DNA of 64,000 nucleotides from Gari tellinella (lineage: Eukaryota > Mollusca > Bivalvia > Cardiida > Psammobiidae), in assembly GCA_922989275.2 (NCBI GenBank), contig OV277861.1, forward strand, positions 53,793,623 through 53,857,622, in the 5' to 3' direction. The position numbers and the translations under genes were made by a program. The notes beneath the pieces were generated by a model. The model did not search any database. It was given only the letters and a program-made list of their open reading frames with translations, and was not told the DNA's origin. Shown here one piece after another: positions 41,986 to 52,613 of this stretch. Each line of letters begins with the position of its first letter. Position 1 is the stretch's first letter.

Positions 41986-44900
41986 CTGAAAGTAGAATAG
42001 ACAAATGTTTTATTATTTAATTTTTCCTCAAAATGTTTGTTCACCCTTTCTTCAATAAAGATTTACTCAAGGTTCCACCCAATTAACTGAATTTTACTTA
42101 CATGCATGAAAGTAAACAGTCAATATGTAGCTCTGTAGTATAGATCTAGTATAATAATAAGCCAACATTTACTGATCTCTATTAAACATCTCCTATAGGA
42201 ACATACTTTATCATCTGATAATTTTCTTTTTGCAAAAGCGTCAAAAGATGGATACATGTATGTGAAAAAAACGCTAAACTAACGTTATCCATAATTTGAA
42301 TAATTAAATTTATAAGGCTCGATCAAAAGTATCTTAATAAAGAAGTGTCTAAATGGTATTGTGCTGGTGTTGCACTTGCTTTATTTATAGAAATAAACAA
42401 ACAGTATAAGCAAAATATTCATAAAACAGACAGGGGCGTGGCCGACGATACGCACTTACGCACGTGCGTAACATCAATTTGAAAAAAGAAAAATCAAACA
42501 TGGCCAAAACAAAAAGTGACATTAAAGGTTTAAAAGATGTGGCGCGAGGGTTGGGTTGGTGGGTGGGGTGGGGGTTAGACCTTAATGTCTAAAGGCTAAA
42601 TCACTCTAAACACGCTTCAGAGCTCAACATTTTAGTTCTAATTTCTATTTTTCCCGTGGGAGGTTTCCGGACCCCCGTCTCCCGCAACCAGCATTCATCA
42701 ATTTCAAGTTTCAGAAACTCAAAAATTTAGTAACTACAAAGTCAGCAGCCTAAAGTCTATGGTGCTACACAGGCCTATACCTCTCGTACGACTAATATTC
42801 GAATAGTTTTAGCAAAAATAAATAGTCCCATTTTTTTTCATGGCTTATATCCCAACGAACCCCCGGATAGGTGAATGTGGATATATAACGGAGCTTTGAT
42901 CACAATTAATCATATTCAAAGCCACAAAACCCTAAAATCACGCATCAGGGCTCACAATTTCAGTTCTAATCTCCATTTTTCTCTCGGGGTACGTCCCCCG
43001 GACCCAAAGCAACGTTTGTCGAATTCAAGTAGATCTATTAGAAACTTTAAAACTATATTAGTTATACAGTTTCTTCACAGGGTACATGAGAATTTCTTCC
43101 CGGCTGAGGAAAATCAATGTTGCCCGAGCCGTTAGACGAGGGTTACATGATTTTACCAGCCGGGAAGAAATTCTCATGTACCCTGTGAAGAAACTGTTTA
43201 ACGAATTTATTATACTTCAAAGTTTTTATTGTTCAAATGAAATATTTCGGAATTTGTCGTGCACAGCGTTCAAAGTAAACAGTAACAAAAGCGCGTCAAA
43301 ACATATGACGTTGAACGTAAGTGACGTCATATGTTTATGACGTTATTATTTAAAAGAAAAATGGACAAATACTAGGAGACTTCGACTTCAAACTTTCCCA
43401 GAAATAATGCGACTGTTGAAAGATCCAAACACCGATTGGTTCTTAGCCGAAATGGACTTAAAACGGAGGATGCAGGATTGAATGCACTCAATCCTGTCGA
43501 ACTATCGGCCATCTTATTTTCTGCAAAGCAAGACTCAGGGACCTGTCAGCCAATGAAAATGCTGCATTCCTAAGTACCCTGTCAGCTCACAGGGTACATC
43601 AGATTTTGTCTAGGGCTCGTTGACCAATGAAAAGTAAGGAATTTACTTTGCAGTATAATAATATATGATGTAGCTTTGAACAAAGTTATATGGTCTCTCA
43701 ATAGGTCCTGACCTGAACTTTGACGTCCAGCTCTCGATCACCAGTCTGGGTCTAGACAAACGCCTAAAAGCGCCCATGTCAATTTCTTCTTGATATCCAA
43801 ATGGTGTGGCAGTGGACGTTCTATCAAACAGCAGACTCTCTAAATCCTAAAAAGAAAATTAATGAATATGAAAAATAATACTAAATAAACTTTATTCATA
43901 CAGTGGGGAAGACGCTATTTCTGCGATGAACGCTATTATTTCACTTGCAAGCCGTTTGGTCCCAGATCAGACGCCCGGTAACCGGCGTCTGACCAGGCTT
44001 CACACTTTTTGCTCCTCAGATTAAAATAGATAGATCTACATGTAGATAGAAATGTAAAAAGAAAATAGATGGGTTCCTCGGAACACGAGTGTCACCTGCC
44101 AGCAAGCATCAGTATAACATTATCTTTCCATAAAAGTAATTTCATTTCAAAATCTTTAGTAAAACAGCAGATAGCATGAAAAGAAAATGTTGAAATGAGG
44201 AATAACTCTCACAATATTGATACAAGAGTTATGACCCTGTAAGGTCTTGTGCAATACTCTTCCACTTGCCAAGCTCTTTCCATGCTGTTTCATCTTCAAA
44301 GCTTCAGTAGAAGACTCAGAACAGGAGTTATGAGACGTGACACAAAAAACGTGACGGACAGAAAGACGGACGGACAGGTGGACGGGCAGACAGACATACG
44401 CCGGATAAGTGATCCCTAAGTGTCACCTCTGCCTACAGCAGGGAAAAAAAGTAGATCGAATTTTCTACGTTTTGTGCTTTGCGTTTAAAAAACGGGAAAG
44501 AATAGATCTTAACGTGTTCCCCACTATCAGATAAAATTTATTTCTTAGGAGGATACACTAATCTGAAATGCTTAGTCTTTATAGATCTATACCATGTAAT
44601 GTGAACAAGATCTAGATCTAGGTCTAAACGCAAAGCATAAATTAACAAACAACAGCTTATAGATTTAAAACTTTCCGAGGGTTTTTCTCTGCCTAGTTTC
44701 GACTCATATGCCGACGTACTTGGCTATCACACTTTAAAAAAAAAAGTAAAGTAAAGTCTACTTTCAGTCCGAATAACCGCTCAGCCGACTGTACATTGAC
44801 CCCCTGATCATTGAGCCATCTTGCCTACACTATTGAGCACTACTACATGTAACATAGGGCGCATATTGCAGCCGCAGTACCGGCTCAAACCCTTCACAGG

Positions 44901-46446
44901 TACAGTACCCATTTTAACCCCTGGGTAGAGAGGAGCAACTCGCGGTACATGTCTTGCTCAAGAACATTCCTGTTAATCATTGGGGATTCGGAAAAAAATC
45001 CCTAGTCAGACCGCTTGTCCGGCAGGGGATCGAACTCACGACCCCTGGCACCGTAGTCCAACGTGTTAACCACTGGACTACTTTACATGTAGACTTGTCC
45101 ATTATGTAGCAGCCAGGGTTGAGTTTTTATGATTAAATGCTGAGAGATTTGTGGTGTCTCAGTCGGGAGAGCACTTGCCCTGTAAGGAAGGGGTCCCGGG
45201 TTCGAGTCCAGATATGGCTGCATATTTTCTCACCAGGTTTCATTTGGAGTCCATTGTGGTTTCTGTGACTGTATGGGCTTCGAGTTCAAACCCCCGGTCG
45301 TTCTCATACCGATATAGAAATTTGCGACGAATTTTAAGTTGTCGGTGGAGTATGAACGGGTAGGTTGAATCTACGTAAACATGCATTTAGGCCTAAAGCA
45401 TTTTTGTTAGAAATGTCATGAACTTTGACAGCTTGATGGAACTCCTTATTAAACTGAGAAAACACAAAAAATAAGCAATATAATTATGCTAGGGTATTAA
45501 CTATGTAGATTCTACATGTAGGCCTACTGCGTTATTATTTACGAATCAAAACATTTGAAATGTCGTTAGCTTAAATGGCGCGGTCACAAATGACCTCATA
45601 TTGATAGAGATCTAAACTAGATCTAATCCAGCGAAAAGATGAGAGAAAACATAGTTAGATCTATATTGCTATAAATAATTGAAGATACGTACCTCGATAT
45701 CTTTATCCATCGCTAACAGAGAATCTGGAACTCCTTGATCACGAAAGGTTAAAATTTACTTTGTTTTTAAACACATATGTCATGTGTAAGTTTATAGACC
45801 ATGATGTAAAATTCTGACGTCATGTTTAATCGGGAATTCCCAACGTCATAACCGATGTCATTATAGCAGGTTTCCCTGGAGAACGGCTCAAATAGACAGT
45901 TTGGATCTCGATCATAATGCTGAGTGACTCGGCGTTTCATCGACATTATTTCTGTTTGATATGTATTAGAATAATTCCTTCCATGTTGATTTCTATTCAA
46001 ACGGATTGAATCCAGATCAAACGCCTGGCTTTATAGATCGGCATAGCATCAGGATCCAAACTGACAGCTTTGAATAAACCCAATAACTTTTCATAATAGT
46101 TAACACTATCGATTTAGATGTAGATGGGACGCCGAGTAGTTCGGTTCTTATGTTTTACAGCTAAGCATGAAGCATACGGTCTTGATTTCATTTTTACAGT
46201 TTGGCTCTAGATGAAATGCCGAGTTACGGGAGTCTCATCCATATTCAAACTATACAGATATCTTTTACTTTGATGAGAGAGTATAATAACTGACACATAC
46301 TCGCATATAAGATTTGGTTTATTAGTTGATATTCCAATCAACCCCAATGGGGCATTAGAATACTTACTTTGATGAGCCGAAGTTTTATTACCCCCCTGTC
46401 CGGCTTGTGACGCAACAGTGTTAGCGGCTAGCCCTGCATGCCACAT
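41730..46446 (-). CDS. Unrecognised spliced protein-coding gene (exons listed in evidence)
   Basis: Three exons join in phase. The first is 45693-45710 (ATG start, MDKDIE, donor GAG|gtacgt). The second is 43713-43846 (acceptor after ctttttag, donor TTCAG|gtcagg), encoding LESLLFDRTSTATPFGYQEE and on to ESWTSKF. The third is 41730-41985 (acceptor tctattctactttcag), encoding KYPVFPLQQDQPDVVFVKER through LPHEYLPHVLQPAGISAARQ to a TGA at 41730. Lengths 18+134+256 give 136 codons, so 135 residues. An upstream exon 46368-46446 (ATG, MWHAGLAANTVASQAGQ, donor CAAA|gtaagt) joins in phase to an acceptor at 45725, giving 166 residues. That acceptor is weak, so this start is uncertain. The protein is charged and Pro/Arg-rich, with no membrane segment; I do not recognise the family. 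The introns carry repeats (see neighbours). Confidence 0.65.
42594..43015. repeat. Two diverged copies of a 'cccccggaccc' dispersed repeat, in intron 2
   Basis: Positions 42594-42690 (agagctcaacattttagttc, ttcccgtgggaggtttccgg, acccccgtc) and 42930-43015 (agggctcacaatttcagttc, tttttctctcggggtacgtc, ccccggaccc) are homologous. The GC-rich ends recall the repeats at 56930-57690. Confidence 0.55.
43067..43197. repeat. Near-perfect 131-base palindrome in intron 2
   Basis: Arms cagtttcttcacagggtaca, tgagaatttcttcccggctg pair with cagccgggaagaaattctca, tgtaccctgtgaagaaactg. The spacer between them (about 43107-43157) is partly self-complementary. Confidence 0.85.
43713..43846 (-). CDS. Exon 2 of the unrecognised gene
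   Basis: Acceptor ctttttag before 43846 and donor CAG|gtcagg at 43712. The length of 134 bases keeps the phase with exons 1 and 3. The frame is open without stops and the composition is more GC-rich than the intron around it. Confidence 0.65.
43900..44530 (+). mobile_element. Family F element interrupted by another repeat, in intron 1
   Basis: The F left end tacagtggggaagacgctat and a degenerate module (cagatcagacgcccggtaac) run to about 44030. The F right half (attttctacgttttgtgctt, gcgtttaaaaaacgggaaag) resumes at about 44458 and ends near gttccccact. The bases between, 44085-44445, are a different repeat. Confidence 0.65.
44085..44445. repeat. Mollusc-type dispersed repeat nested in family F
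   Basis: gagtgtcacctgccagcaag, gatacaagagttatgaccct, ctcttccacttgccaagctc, cgtgacggacagaaagacgg, agtgtcacctctgcctacag. Sequences with 'agttatgaccct' and 'cggacggacagg' strings are common in bivalve genomes, from memory. Confidence 0.5.
44738..45082 (-). mobile_element. tRNA-derived SINE, reverse copy, in intron 1
   Basis: The reverse complement of 31403-31735: B box in ggggatcgaactcacgacc, A box in gttaaccactggactac, tail agtctactttcagtccg followed by a(n) and gtaaagtaaag. A few substitutions separate the two copies. Confidence 0.8.
45152..45225 (+). other. tRNA-like sequence (SINE head or tRNA pseudogene)
   Basis: ggtgtctcagtcgggagagc resembles an A box region and gggttcgagtcc (45198-45209) is a full B box. 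The acceptor stem does not close. It probably belongs to another SINE and lies in intron 1 of the unrecognised gene. Confidence 0.45.
45693..45710 (-). CDS. Exon 1 (coding part) of the unrecognised gene
   Basis: ATGGATAAAGATATCGAG followed by an excellent donor gtacgt. If the upstream exon is used, this exon extends to 45724 with acceptor ttccag and adds NSLLA before the Met in frame. Confidence 0.6.
45895..46255. repeat. Three diverged palindromic modules in a row
   Basis: 45895-45953 (acagtttggatctcgatcat, gactcggcgtttcatc), 46006-46071 (ttgaatccagatcaaacgcc, catcaggatccaaactg) and 46196-46255 (cagtttggctctagatgaaa, tgccgagttacgggagtctc). Two have gatgaaa/tttcatc in place of gatcaga/tctgatc, so they may be a sister lineage of the module. 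Confidence 0.45.
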
Positions 46447-46732
46447 GTGGCATTTGGGAATTCCGCATGTTCATAGTAATAGTAATAAACACAATTTACA
46501 TAATCCTTTTTAAACCGTATCCTTTATATGGGAAAAAAATGTATATTCATAAAACTCTCACAGGATAACCTTTCTTCTTAAAGAAAATGATTTCATAAAA
46601 TTTTGTAAGATTATATTTACTCCACAGTAACGATATTTACTAAATTCTTAAGTAGGATAAGAGCGACCCGCAGGTCATACATGGATTACCTCCCTTTCTC
46701 CATGATTACTCCCCTTTCATCCGGGCTCTTCT

Positions 46733-46985
46733 AAACGCGTTTAAACGCGTTAAGAAACGCGTTAAGAAACGGGTAGTAAACGCGTTAAACGAAACGGGTA
46801 ACGAACGCTTAACGAACGCTTAACGAACGCATAAGAAACGCGTAAAGTGGGTAGGAATAGCGTATTTACCACTGTAAAATTGTCTCGAAGAGACGGTTTA
46901 ATCAGTAGTAACACCATAGCATTCGGTGCTGAAATGAGTGAGAAAATGTTAGATAAGTTCAGATTACTCCCGCTTAAACATGTGT
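46733..46985 (-). repeat. Family I repeat joined to a family H half, reverse copy
   Basis: 46733-46876 is the reverse of family I (cgcgtttaaacgcgttaaga, cgaacgcttaacgaacgctt, gtaggaatagcgtatttacc actg). The H half follows at 46877-46985 (gtctcgaagagacggtttaa, agtagtaacaccatagcatt). The same end of family I faces H here and at 40941. Confidence 0.6.
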
Positions 46986-47000
46986 ACTGGAGCATCTGGT

Positions 47001-47211
47001 TAACCCTTATTCTGCTGCACAGACGTCTGCTTTGACATTGTCGTCTGCAAAATTTGTTCAGTTTAGATTTATGCATTGTTTTAATTAAACAAACCTTAAG
47101 ACGAGTGTCAAACAGTTTGGATCCAGATGAGACGCCGCGTTACGCGGCGTCTTTCTAGATTCAAACAGTTTGTAAACGCCGTAAAATTACGACCAGTACG
47201 CACAGGGTTAA
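47001..47211. mobile_element. Family A miniature element, complete
   Basis: It runs from TAACCCTTATTCTGCTGCAC to acgcacagggttaa. It has cgtctgctttgacattgtcg, aagacgagtgtcaaacagtt, a module with a perfect cgccgcgttacgcggcg centre and an eroded outer right arm. Confidence 0.8.
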
Positions 47212-47309
47212 ACACTATGAGGTTCAGTCAAAACGTGTGTATTATTATTCACTGGGGGTAAACGATTTAATTTTTTTACGGAGAATCTATACCTTGAGCT
47301 TGCTGAAAA

Positions 47310-47995
47310 TGACTGTTTCAGCCTTGTCCGCTCTCTAACTCAAACACTTCTTTTGGGATCGTCACCAAACTTGCTACAAATGTTTATTAGTATAGAATCT
47401 AGGTCAGGTTTAATAACTAGCAAAATCGCATGAGGCATGTCTGAGTTATTGCGCTTGAATAATTAAAAAATGAAATTTTTAGTCATTCAAGGGCAATAAC
47501 TCCAACATGCCTCGTGCGATTTTGGTAGTTAAGATGACTGACCTAGATTTTGTATTAATAAACATTTTCAACAAGTTTGGTGAATATCTGATATAAACTG
47601 TATGTGTTAGAAAGCAAAAAATGCTGAAACATTCATTTTTAATACTTAAAGGGCCAAAACTCAGACATGCCACATGCGATTTTTGTAATAATCAAACTAG
47701 ACCTAAATCTTATATAATTAAATATTTTCAGCAAGTTTAGTGAATATCCGATAAAAACTGTATGTGTTAGGGTGCAAACATGACTGAAACAGTCATTTCT
47801 TATTAATAAAAAGGCAATAACTCAGATATACCTTATGCGATTTTAGTAGTAAACTAAACCTTGATTTTATATCAATGAACATTTTCAGCAAGTTTGTGGA
47901 AGATCGGATAAAAAATATTCGAGTTAGAGAGACAAAAATGTGTGATAATCTAACTGACTGATGGATGAACGGGCGAAGATAGATACGGTTGCACA
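47310..47995. repeat. Array of about 160-base units, first unit inverted
   Basis: Three direct units start near 47489, 47650 and 47810, each with ggcaataactc(a), tgcgattttggtagt, cctagattttgtatt, aacattttcagcaagtttg and a gttag/actgaaacagtc close. The part 47310-47478 is the same unit in reverse (gcaaaatcgcatgaggcatg, tgactgtttcagcc). It ends at gatacggttgcacacggtga. It is a common mollusc repeat style and non-coding. Confidence 0.75.
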
Positions 47996-48320
47996 CGGTG
48001 AAGTTGACTTCGACTGTATCACTTGATACTAAGCCGTGTGGTAATGTTTATGTCAGACGTTCTATTTTCGGTTTGTTATGATTTTAAATCGGCCTTTTTG
48101 GTGATTTAGGTCCGTCTTCATCATTTCATAGATCAGTTTGGCCTATAAGAATGTTCGAACATTATTATTAACCGTTGTTGTATTTCAGACATTAAGAAAA
48201 GGTCTGAAAACACAATGGGACTTTAAATGAAAACAAAAACAACTTTTAAATGTCGTACCTATTCATAATGCAGAAACCTATACTGTAGGGAATTTCAGCA
48301 TTGTTTTTTTTGTCCTGCAT

Positions 48321-48546
48321 TAGTCCATTTGCGCCCAGAGGGTTATTTTATGATTATATATTGGATTAGACCATTAATTTATCTTAGGGGTACTTGGGTC
48401 TTAATTTGCATTTTAGTTTAGTGTTTTATTGAAATTTCAATCAGCAAACAGTGTAGACTCTGACCAGACTACGTATTACGCGTCTTCTGCCAGAGGTCAT
48501 ACTGCCCCCATACAGTATATGGGACCATGGGCACAAATGTGTTTAG
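48321..48546. mobile_element. Family B miniature element, decayed
   Basis: ttagtccatttgcgcccaga, atgattatatattggattag, cagcaaacagtgtagactct, gaccagactacgtattacgc, then catacagtatatgggaccat and gggcacaaatgtgtttag. The module has lost its right arm. Confidence 0.65.
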
Positions 48547-48888
48547 CAGTCGCCTGTCTTCAAGTGCATTCGTGTTACTTCAATGGTCGCGTAATACAAC
48601 ATCGAATGTACTTTAAATAAAAATAAATACATATAAGCTCCACTGTATCACGTGAATAAATAACTGGTGGCCTTGAGAAATTGCTGGTGCTCGATGCTAT
48701 TTTAAGATTATTTAATATACTTTAGAATTTATTGCGTTGCAAGATAATCCATTAAAGAGAACTTGTGTTTTATGACCCCAATTACAGAAACATTGATATT
48801 GCCTATAGGTATATTGTTTCTTGTTAAATTGATTTCCTAAGTAGGTTACTAGAGTATGTTAAGCACATGTAGTGTTTCAAAACATCAA

Positions 48889-49140
48889 TACAGTGGAGAA
48901 GACGTTATTTCTTTCCCAATGAACGCGTTTAAGCTAAAACTATTATTTCCATTGCAAACAGTTTGGAGCCAGATCAGACGCCGTGTTACACTGCGTCTGA
49001 TCAGGCTCAAAACTGTTTGCCACTCAGACTAACATAGATTGTCAGAATTGTCAAAAAATTGTAATTGCCTGAATTTCATTGGTATTCGTTTGCGTATCGT
49101 TTGCGTTTAAACGGGAAGGAATAACGTCTTATCTACTGTA
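48889..49140 (+). mobile_element. Family F miniature element, diverged
   Basis: It runs from TACAGTGGAGAAGACGTTAT to aataacgtcttatctactgta. The module is gtttggagccagatcagacg with centre cgtgttacactg. Length 252 bases. Both ends share the gacgtt/aacgtc variant. Confidence 0.85.
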
Positions 49141-49188
49141 ATATAATATAGCAGCGAAGCAAACTGAGGTTATTCACTTACAGTATAA

Positions 49189-49374
49189 TACAATGGAAAA
49201 GACGTTAGTCCTTCCAAATAAACGCAAATATGTACATTATAAAACTGTTATATCCATTGTTAACCATTTGAAACCATGTAATCAAATGAGACTCCATATA
49301 AAGTGTTTTATTGACTGCAATTTGTGTGCGTTTCGTATCGTTTAAATGGGAACGAAAACCGTTTCTTCACTGTA
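49189..49374 (+). mobile_element. Family F miniature element, old and shortened
   Basis: tacaatggaaaagacgttag, aaataaacgcaaat, aaaactgttatatccattg, a collapsed module (aaatgagactccatataaag) and gcgtttcgtatcgtttaaat to gtttcttcactgta. It lies 48 bases from the preceding F copy. Confidence 0.6.
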
Positions 49375-49431
49375 GCATTATATAGGATATCGTTTTGGGA
49401 AAGTGCTTATTGTGAGAAAACTGAGAGATGT

Positions 49432-49640
49432 TACTTTTGGGAAAACGTCATTCTTTCCCTTAAAATGCGACTGTGCTAAACCAATAACTACAATTTTTAA
49501 CCGTTTTTATCCAGATCTATCGCCGTTAACTCGGCGCCTGAGCAAGCTCCAAACTGTCTGCTACTGAGATTAGAGTAAATAGTCAAAGTTTTCAAATGTA
49601 CTGTAATTGTGCATGTAAACATGTCGTTTCGTTTCCTTTA
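49432..49640 (+). mobile_element. Family F miniature element, decayed
   Basis: gggaaaacgtcattctttcc, ctaaaccaataactacaatt, accgtttttatccagatcta, cgccgttaactcggcgcctg, caagctccaaactgtctgct. The order matches family F. This is the third F-like sequence in 750 bases. Confidence 0.5.
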
Positions 49641-49806
49641 ACCTAGAAATACTGTAGCGTTTTCCCCTGCGAATTAGGATTGCAGTGTTGAATTATTACT
49701 TTACATTAAAGTGATAGCTGATACCACAGTTACTTTCTGTGACAAAACTCTTGGTTCCGTTTACTTTGAACCCATTTGTGCATGAGTACTGCAAAAACAA
49801 TCAAAG

Positions 49807-50015
49807 TACAGTAGAACCTCTCTATTACGACCACTAAATTGTATCAAACATTAGTCGCTTAAGACAGGTACCTACTGAAAGCAAAGTGAAAGTGAAATAG
49901 AAAGCTCCTATAGGAGCTTTCTGTTTCACTTTCACATTGCTTTAGGCTGCCACCTGTCTTTTAATACAGATAATTAGCCTTCTTTTAGTGGTCGATATAG
50001 AGAGGTTCGACTGTA
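49807..50015. mobile_element. Family C miniature element, complete
   Basis: It runs from TACAGTAGAACCTCTCTATT to agagaggttcgactgta. The central palindrome is agaaagctcctataggagctttct with aagtgaaagtga/tcactttcac outside. 209 bases. Confidence 0.85.
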
Positions 50016-50454
50016 CATTTATTTGAGAACACTGATGGTGGTTTTAAACTGAAATACAGGCATATGGAGTAACAAGAAAACCAGGAGTATATTAAGAGTT
50101 AAAGTCCTCAGAGAACAGTTTACTTTAAAATGTACTTTAAAGTATTATGTTCTCTATATGTATTTTAAAAATACAGATAACTTCAAACATTGAATAATAC
50201 TGTAAAGAAACTGAAAACAGGATTTGGCCTAAAACCCTATTTTGTAAATGATTCCATGAAGCACGTGAATAATTTTTTCCAAGCATATTTGAAGATGTTC
50301 TATATATACAACCATTAAACTCAACGAAGCTTTTTCAACTGCTGCGGAATCGACAGCGATGCTTCACAGTACCGCCGCATTGTGAAGTAGCATGCCATTT
50401 GCTTGGTCCCGAATTTCATCGCACACTAAAGAAAGTGAAAGTAGATTCTACTTA

Positions 50455-51097
50455 TGTAGCCAGGTCAAGTTTTCATGTTTTATTTGTTATTTCCTTGTTT
50501 CGTTTTGTTCGGTAAAGTTAGTCTTCGTTCGTTATGGTTCATGCTTCTCCGTATTCCGCGGTTGACGTCGGCAGTTTACGTCAACCGGGGAATGCTGGGA
50601 GATCCCGTGATAACTGAACGAAATTTACAATTGTGTCAGCCCTGGTTGTGTAAAGAAGTCGTTCATTGTTTTGGATCCTTCGGTTGAAGATTTATTGGTT
50701 AGTATTGGTTCAAATCAATTGTATTTGATTCGAGAGAGGTTGCAATGGGTTTGTATATGCTTGACACGCATTAGTGTTTTGTATTTCGGCATTTTATCTT
50801 TAGTGTAACATGTTTTCGCGCCTTTCGAAACGGCAGCATATTTGGCATTTCTCGTTGCTCTAAAACCAATTTGACTTTGTTCTTAATCTTTCTTGCATGT
50901 TAAACCACAAGCTACGAGCGTTTGTGAGAGGAGAGGAGAGACGGAGAGTTTGGTTGTGTTCATGTACTTGGTTCCATTTGCATTCTATTGCAGGTACAGG
51001 ATTGGTCACATCCAGTCTGGGTTGAAGTGTATAGCTTTGATTAATAAATGAGATAAGATTTACTCCGTCTTGGGTCCGTATTTAATAGCCGTTCACA
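50455..51097 (+). mobile_element. Solo LTR
   Basis: It begins TGTAGCCAGG and ends CCGTTCACA, with TGT...ACA ends as expected for LTRs. It is flanked by a 4-base direct repeat, ctta (50451-50454 and 51098-51101). A polyadenylation-like aataaa lies at about 51043, near the 3' side. There is no primer-binding site or gag/pol next to it, so it is an isolated LTR left by recombination. The class (Ty3/gypsy is likely) is an inference from the ends. The 70-codon frame inside (50475-50687) is not a known protein. Confidence 0.6.
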
Positions 51098-51499
51098 CTT
51101 ATTTTATGATGGTCATATTTAATCAAGTGTGTAATGTTTATTAACTAGAAGTTTATTATATTTAATCGCTTCACTGTTTATTCGAAAACAGATCTCAAGA
51201 TAAATGGATTTTGTTTGTTCTTAAGACACTGATGATATCCTACGATTTTATTGAGTGTTGATTTCTTGAGCGGATGAAGACTGAGTAATGTTTTGGAAAC
51301 TCGACGTCGACTATAGATGGTTTCAATGATTGAAGCCATCAAACATGTAAATGCATACTGATATCATTAATATCTTTCTAGTAAGTAACGCAGCATGCAA
51401 TACATTTTCCAGTTAACTTTAGCTTTCAGTTTTCTGTGTAACGAATAAAGTGTGTGTTGATCCTCATCATGCTTTGTACAACTTGATTTGCATTGTAAA

Positions 51500-51560
51500 C
51501 CTTTAGGCACACTCTGCTTTACTTTCAACCTGTTTAAAGTTGTAACCTGTCAAAACTAGA
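51500..51560. repeat. Family C-like arm relic
   Basis: actctgctttactttcaacc, tgtttaaagttgtaacctgt matches the right arm at 33095-33145. Confidence 0.35.
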
Positions 51561-52061
51561 AATACAATATGGAGAAATGGGTTTACTGAAAAAAACTTGA
51601 TATTTTCCATATATAGTAGGAAGGGCACCGATTGAAAAAGAGCATGTAATGTCAAATAACTAAATTTGCAGTCGAAAGAAAGAAAGTACTGTAATGACAT
51701 ACATGTATTTGGAAATACTTTTTAGCCTAAATCTTTTGCAATTGTTTTGGAATTTCAAACACCATCGAAAATAAAACACGACACATAATACTCTTATCCC
51801 GTGTGAACAATTAACTCTGCCGAAAATGACAGATCTGGAAATATTGAAAAATTATTAAAAACCATTGTCAAAGTTTGATCAAACTCTAGCCTGTTTGCAA
51901 TGGACATTACACTTTTAGTACAGCATGTTTATTGGAAAAGAAGAAAGTCAGAGCTTCTGAGCTGTTGACATTTATGCCTAAATAAAGATTAGGAAAAATG
52001 GTTACTTACTTAAGCAGAATGCTGAAAAAGGAACACAAAAGAAATGCATGAGTACATGTAT

Positions 52062-52212
52062 ACAGTAAAACGTCTCTGTTATTAGCGAAGGATAATTGAT
52101 TGTATAAAAATAGGTGCCAGGTTAAAGCAATGCGACAGTAAAACTGAAAGTGTCTCAAGGAGCTTTCTATTTTACTGACACATTGGTTTAAGCAGTCACC
52201 TAAAACAACACT
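52062..52212. mobile_element. Family C miniature element, decayed
   Basis: tacagtaaaacgtctctgtt, gtgccaggttaaagcaatgc, gaaagtgtctcaaggagctt, tctattttactgacacattg, gtttaagcagtcacct. The right terminus is gone. Confidence 0.6.
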
Positions 52213-52363
52213 GAAAACTACACTCTATCTACATTCAAAATGGGTTTCATTAAGAACTCGTTCAACTTGTTTTAAAAAGTGGTGCATTTATAAAATAGAT
52301 GAGGAATTGTCTCTGGTAGTTTGTTACAAAACGACAGAGATCATTTTCCCGTGAGTGAACAAG

Positions 52364-52613
52364 TACAGTGGAGAATCTGTTATTCTTTCCCAATAAACGC
52401 GTTTACGCTAAAACTATTATTTGCAGTGCAAACAGTTTGGAGCCAGATCAGACGCCGGGTAACCCGGCGTCTGATCAGGCTCCAAACTGTTTGCCACCAA
52501 GATAAACATGAATTATCAGAATTGTCCAAAAGTTGTTCTTTTCTTCGCTTTAGTGCTTTGCGTTTGCGTACGTTTGCGTTTAAACGGGAAAGAATAACAG
52601 ATTCTCCACTGTA
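52364..52613 (+). mobile_element. Family F miniature element, 250 bases
   Basis: It runs from TACAGTGGAGAATCTGTTAT to acagattctccactgta with an intact module and the gcgtttgcgtacgtttgcg block. It is close to the family consensus as judged by eye. Confidence 0.9.
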
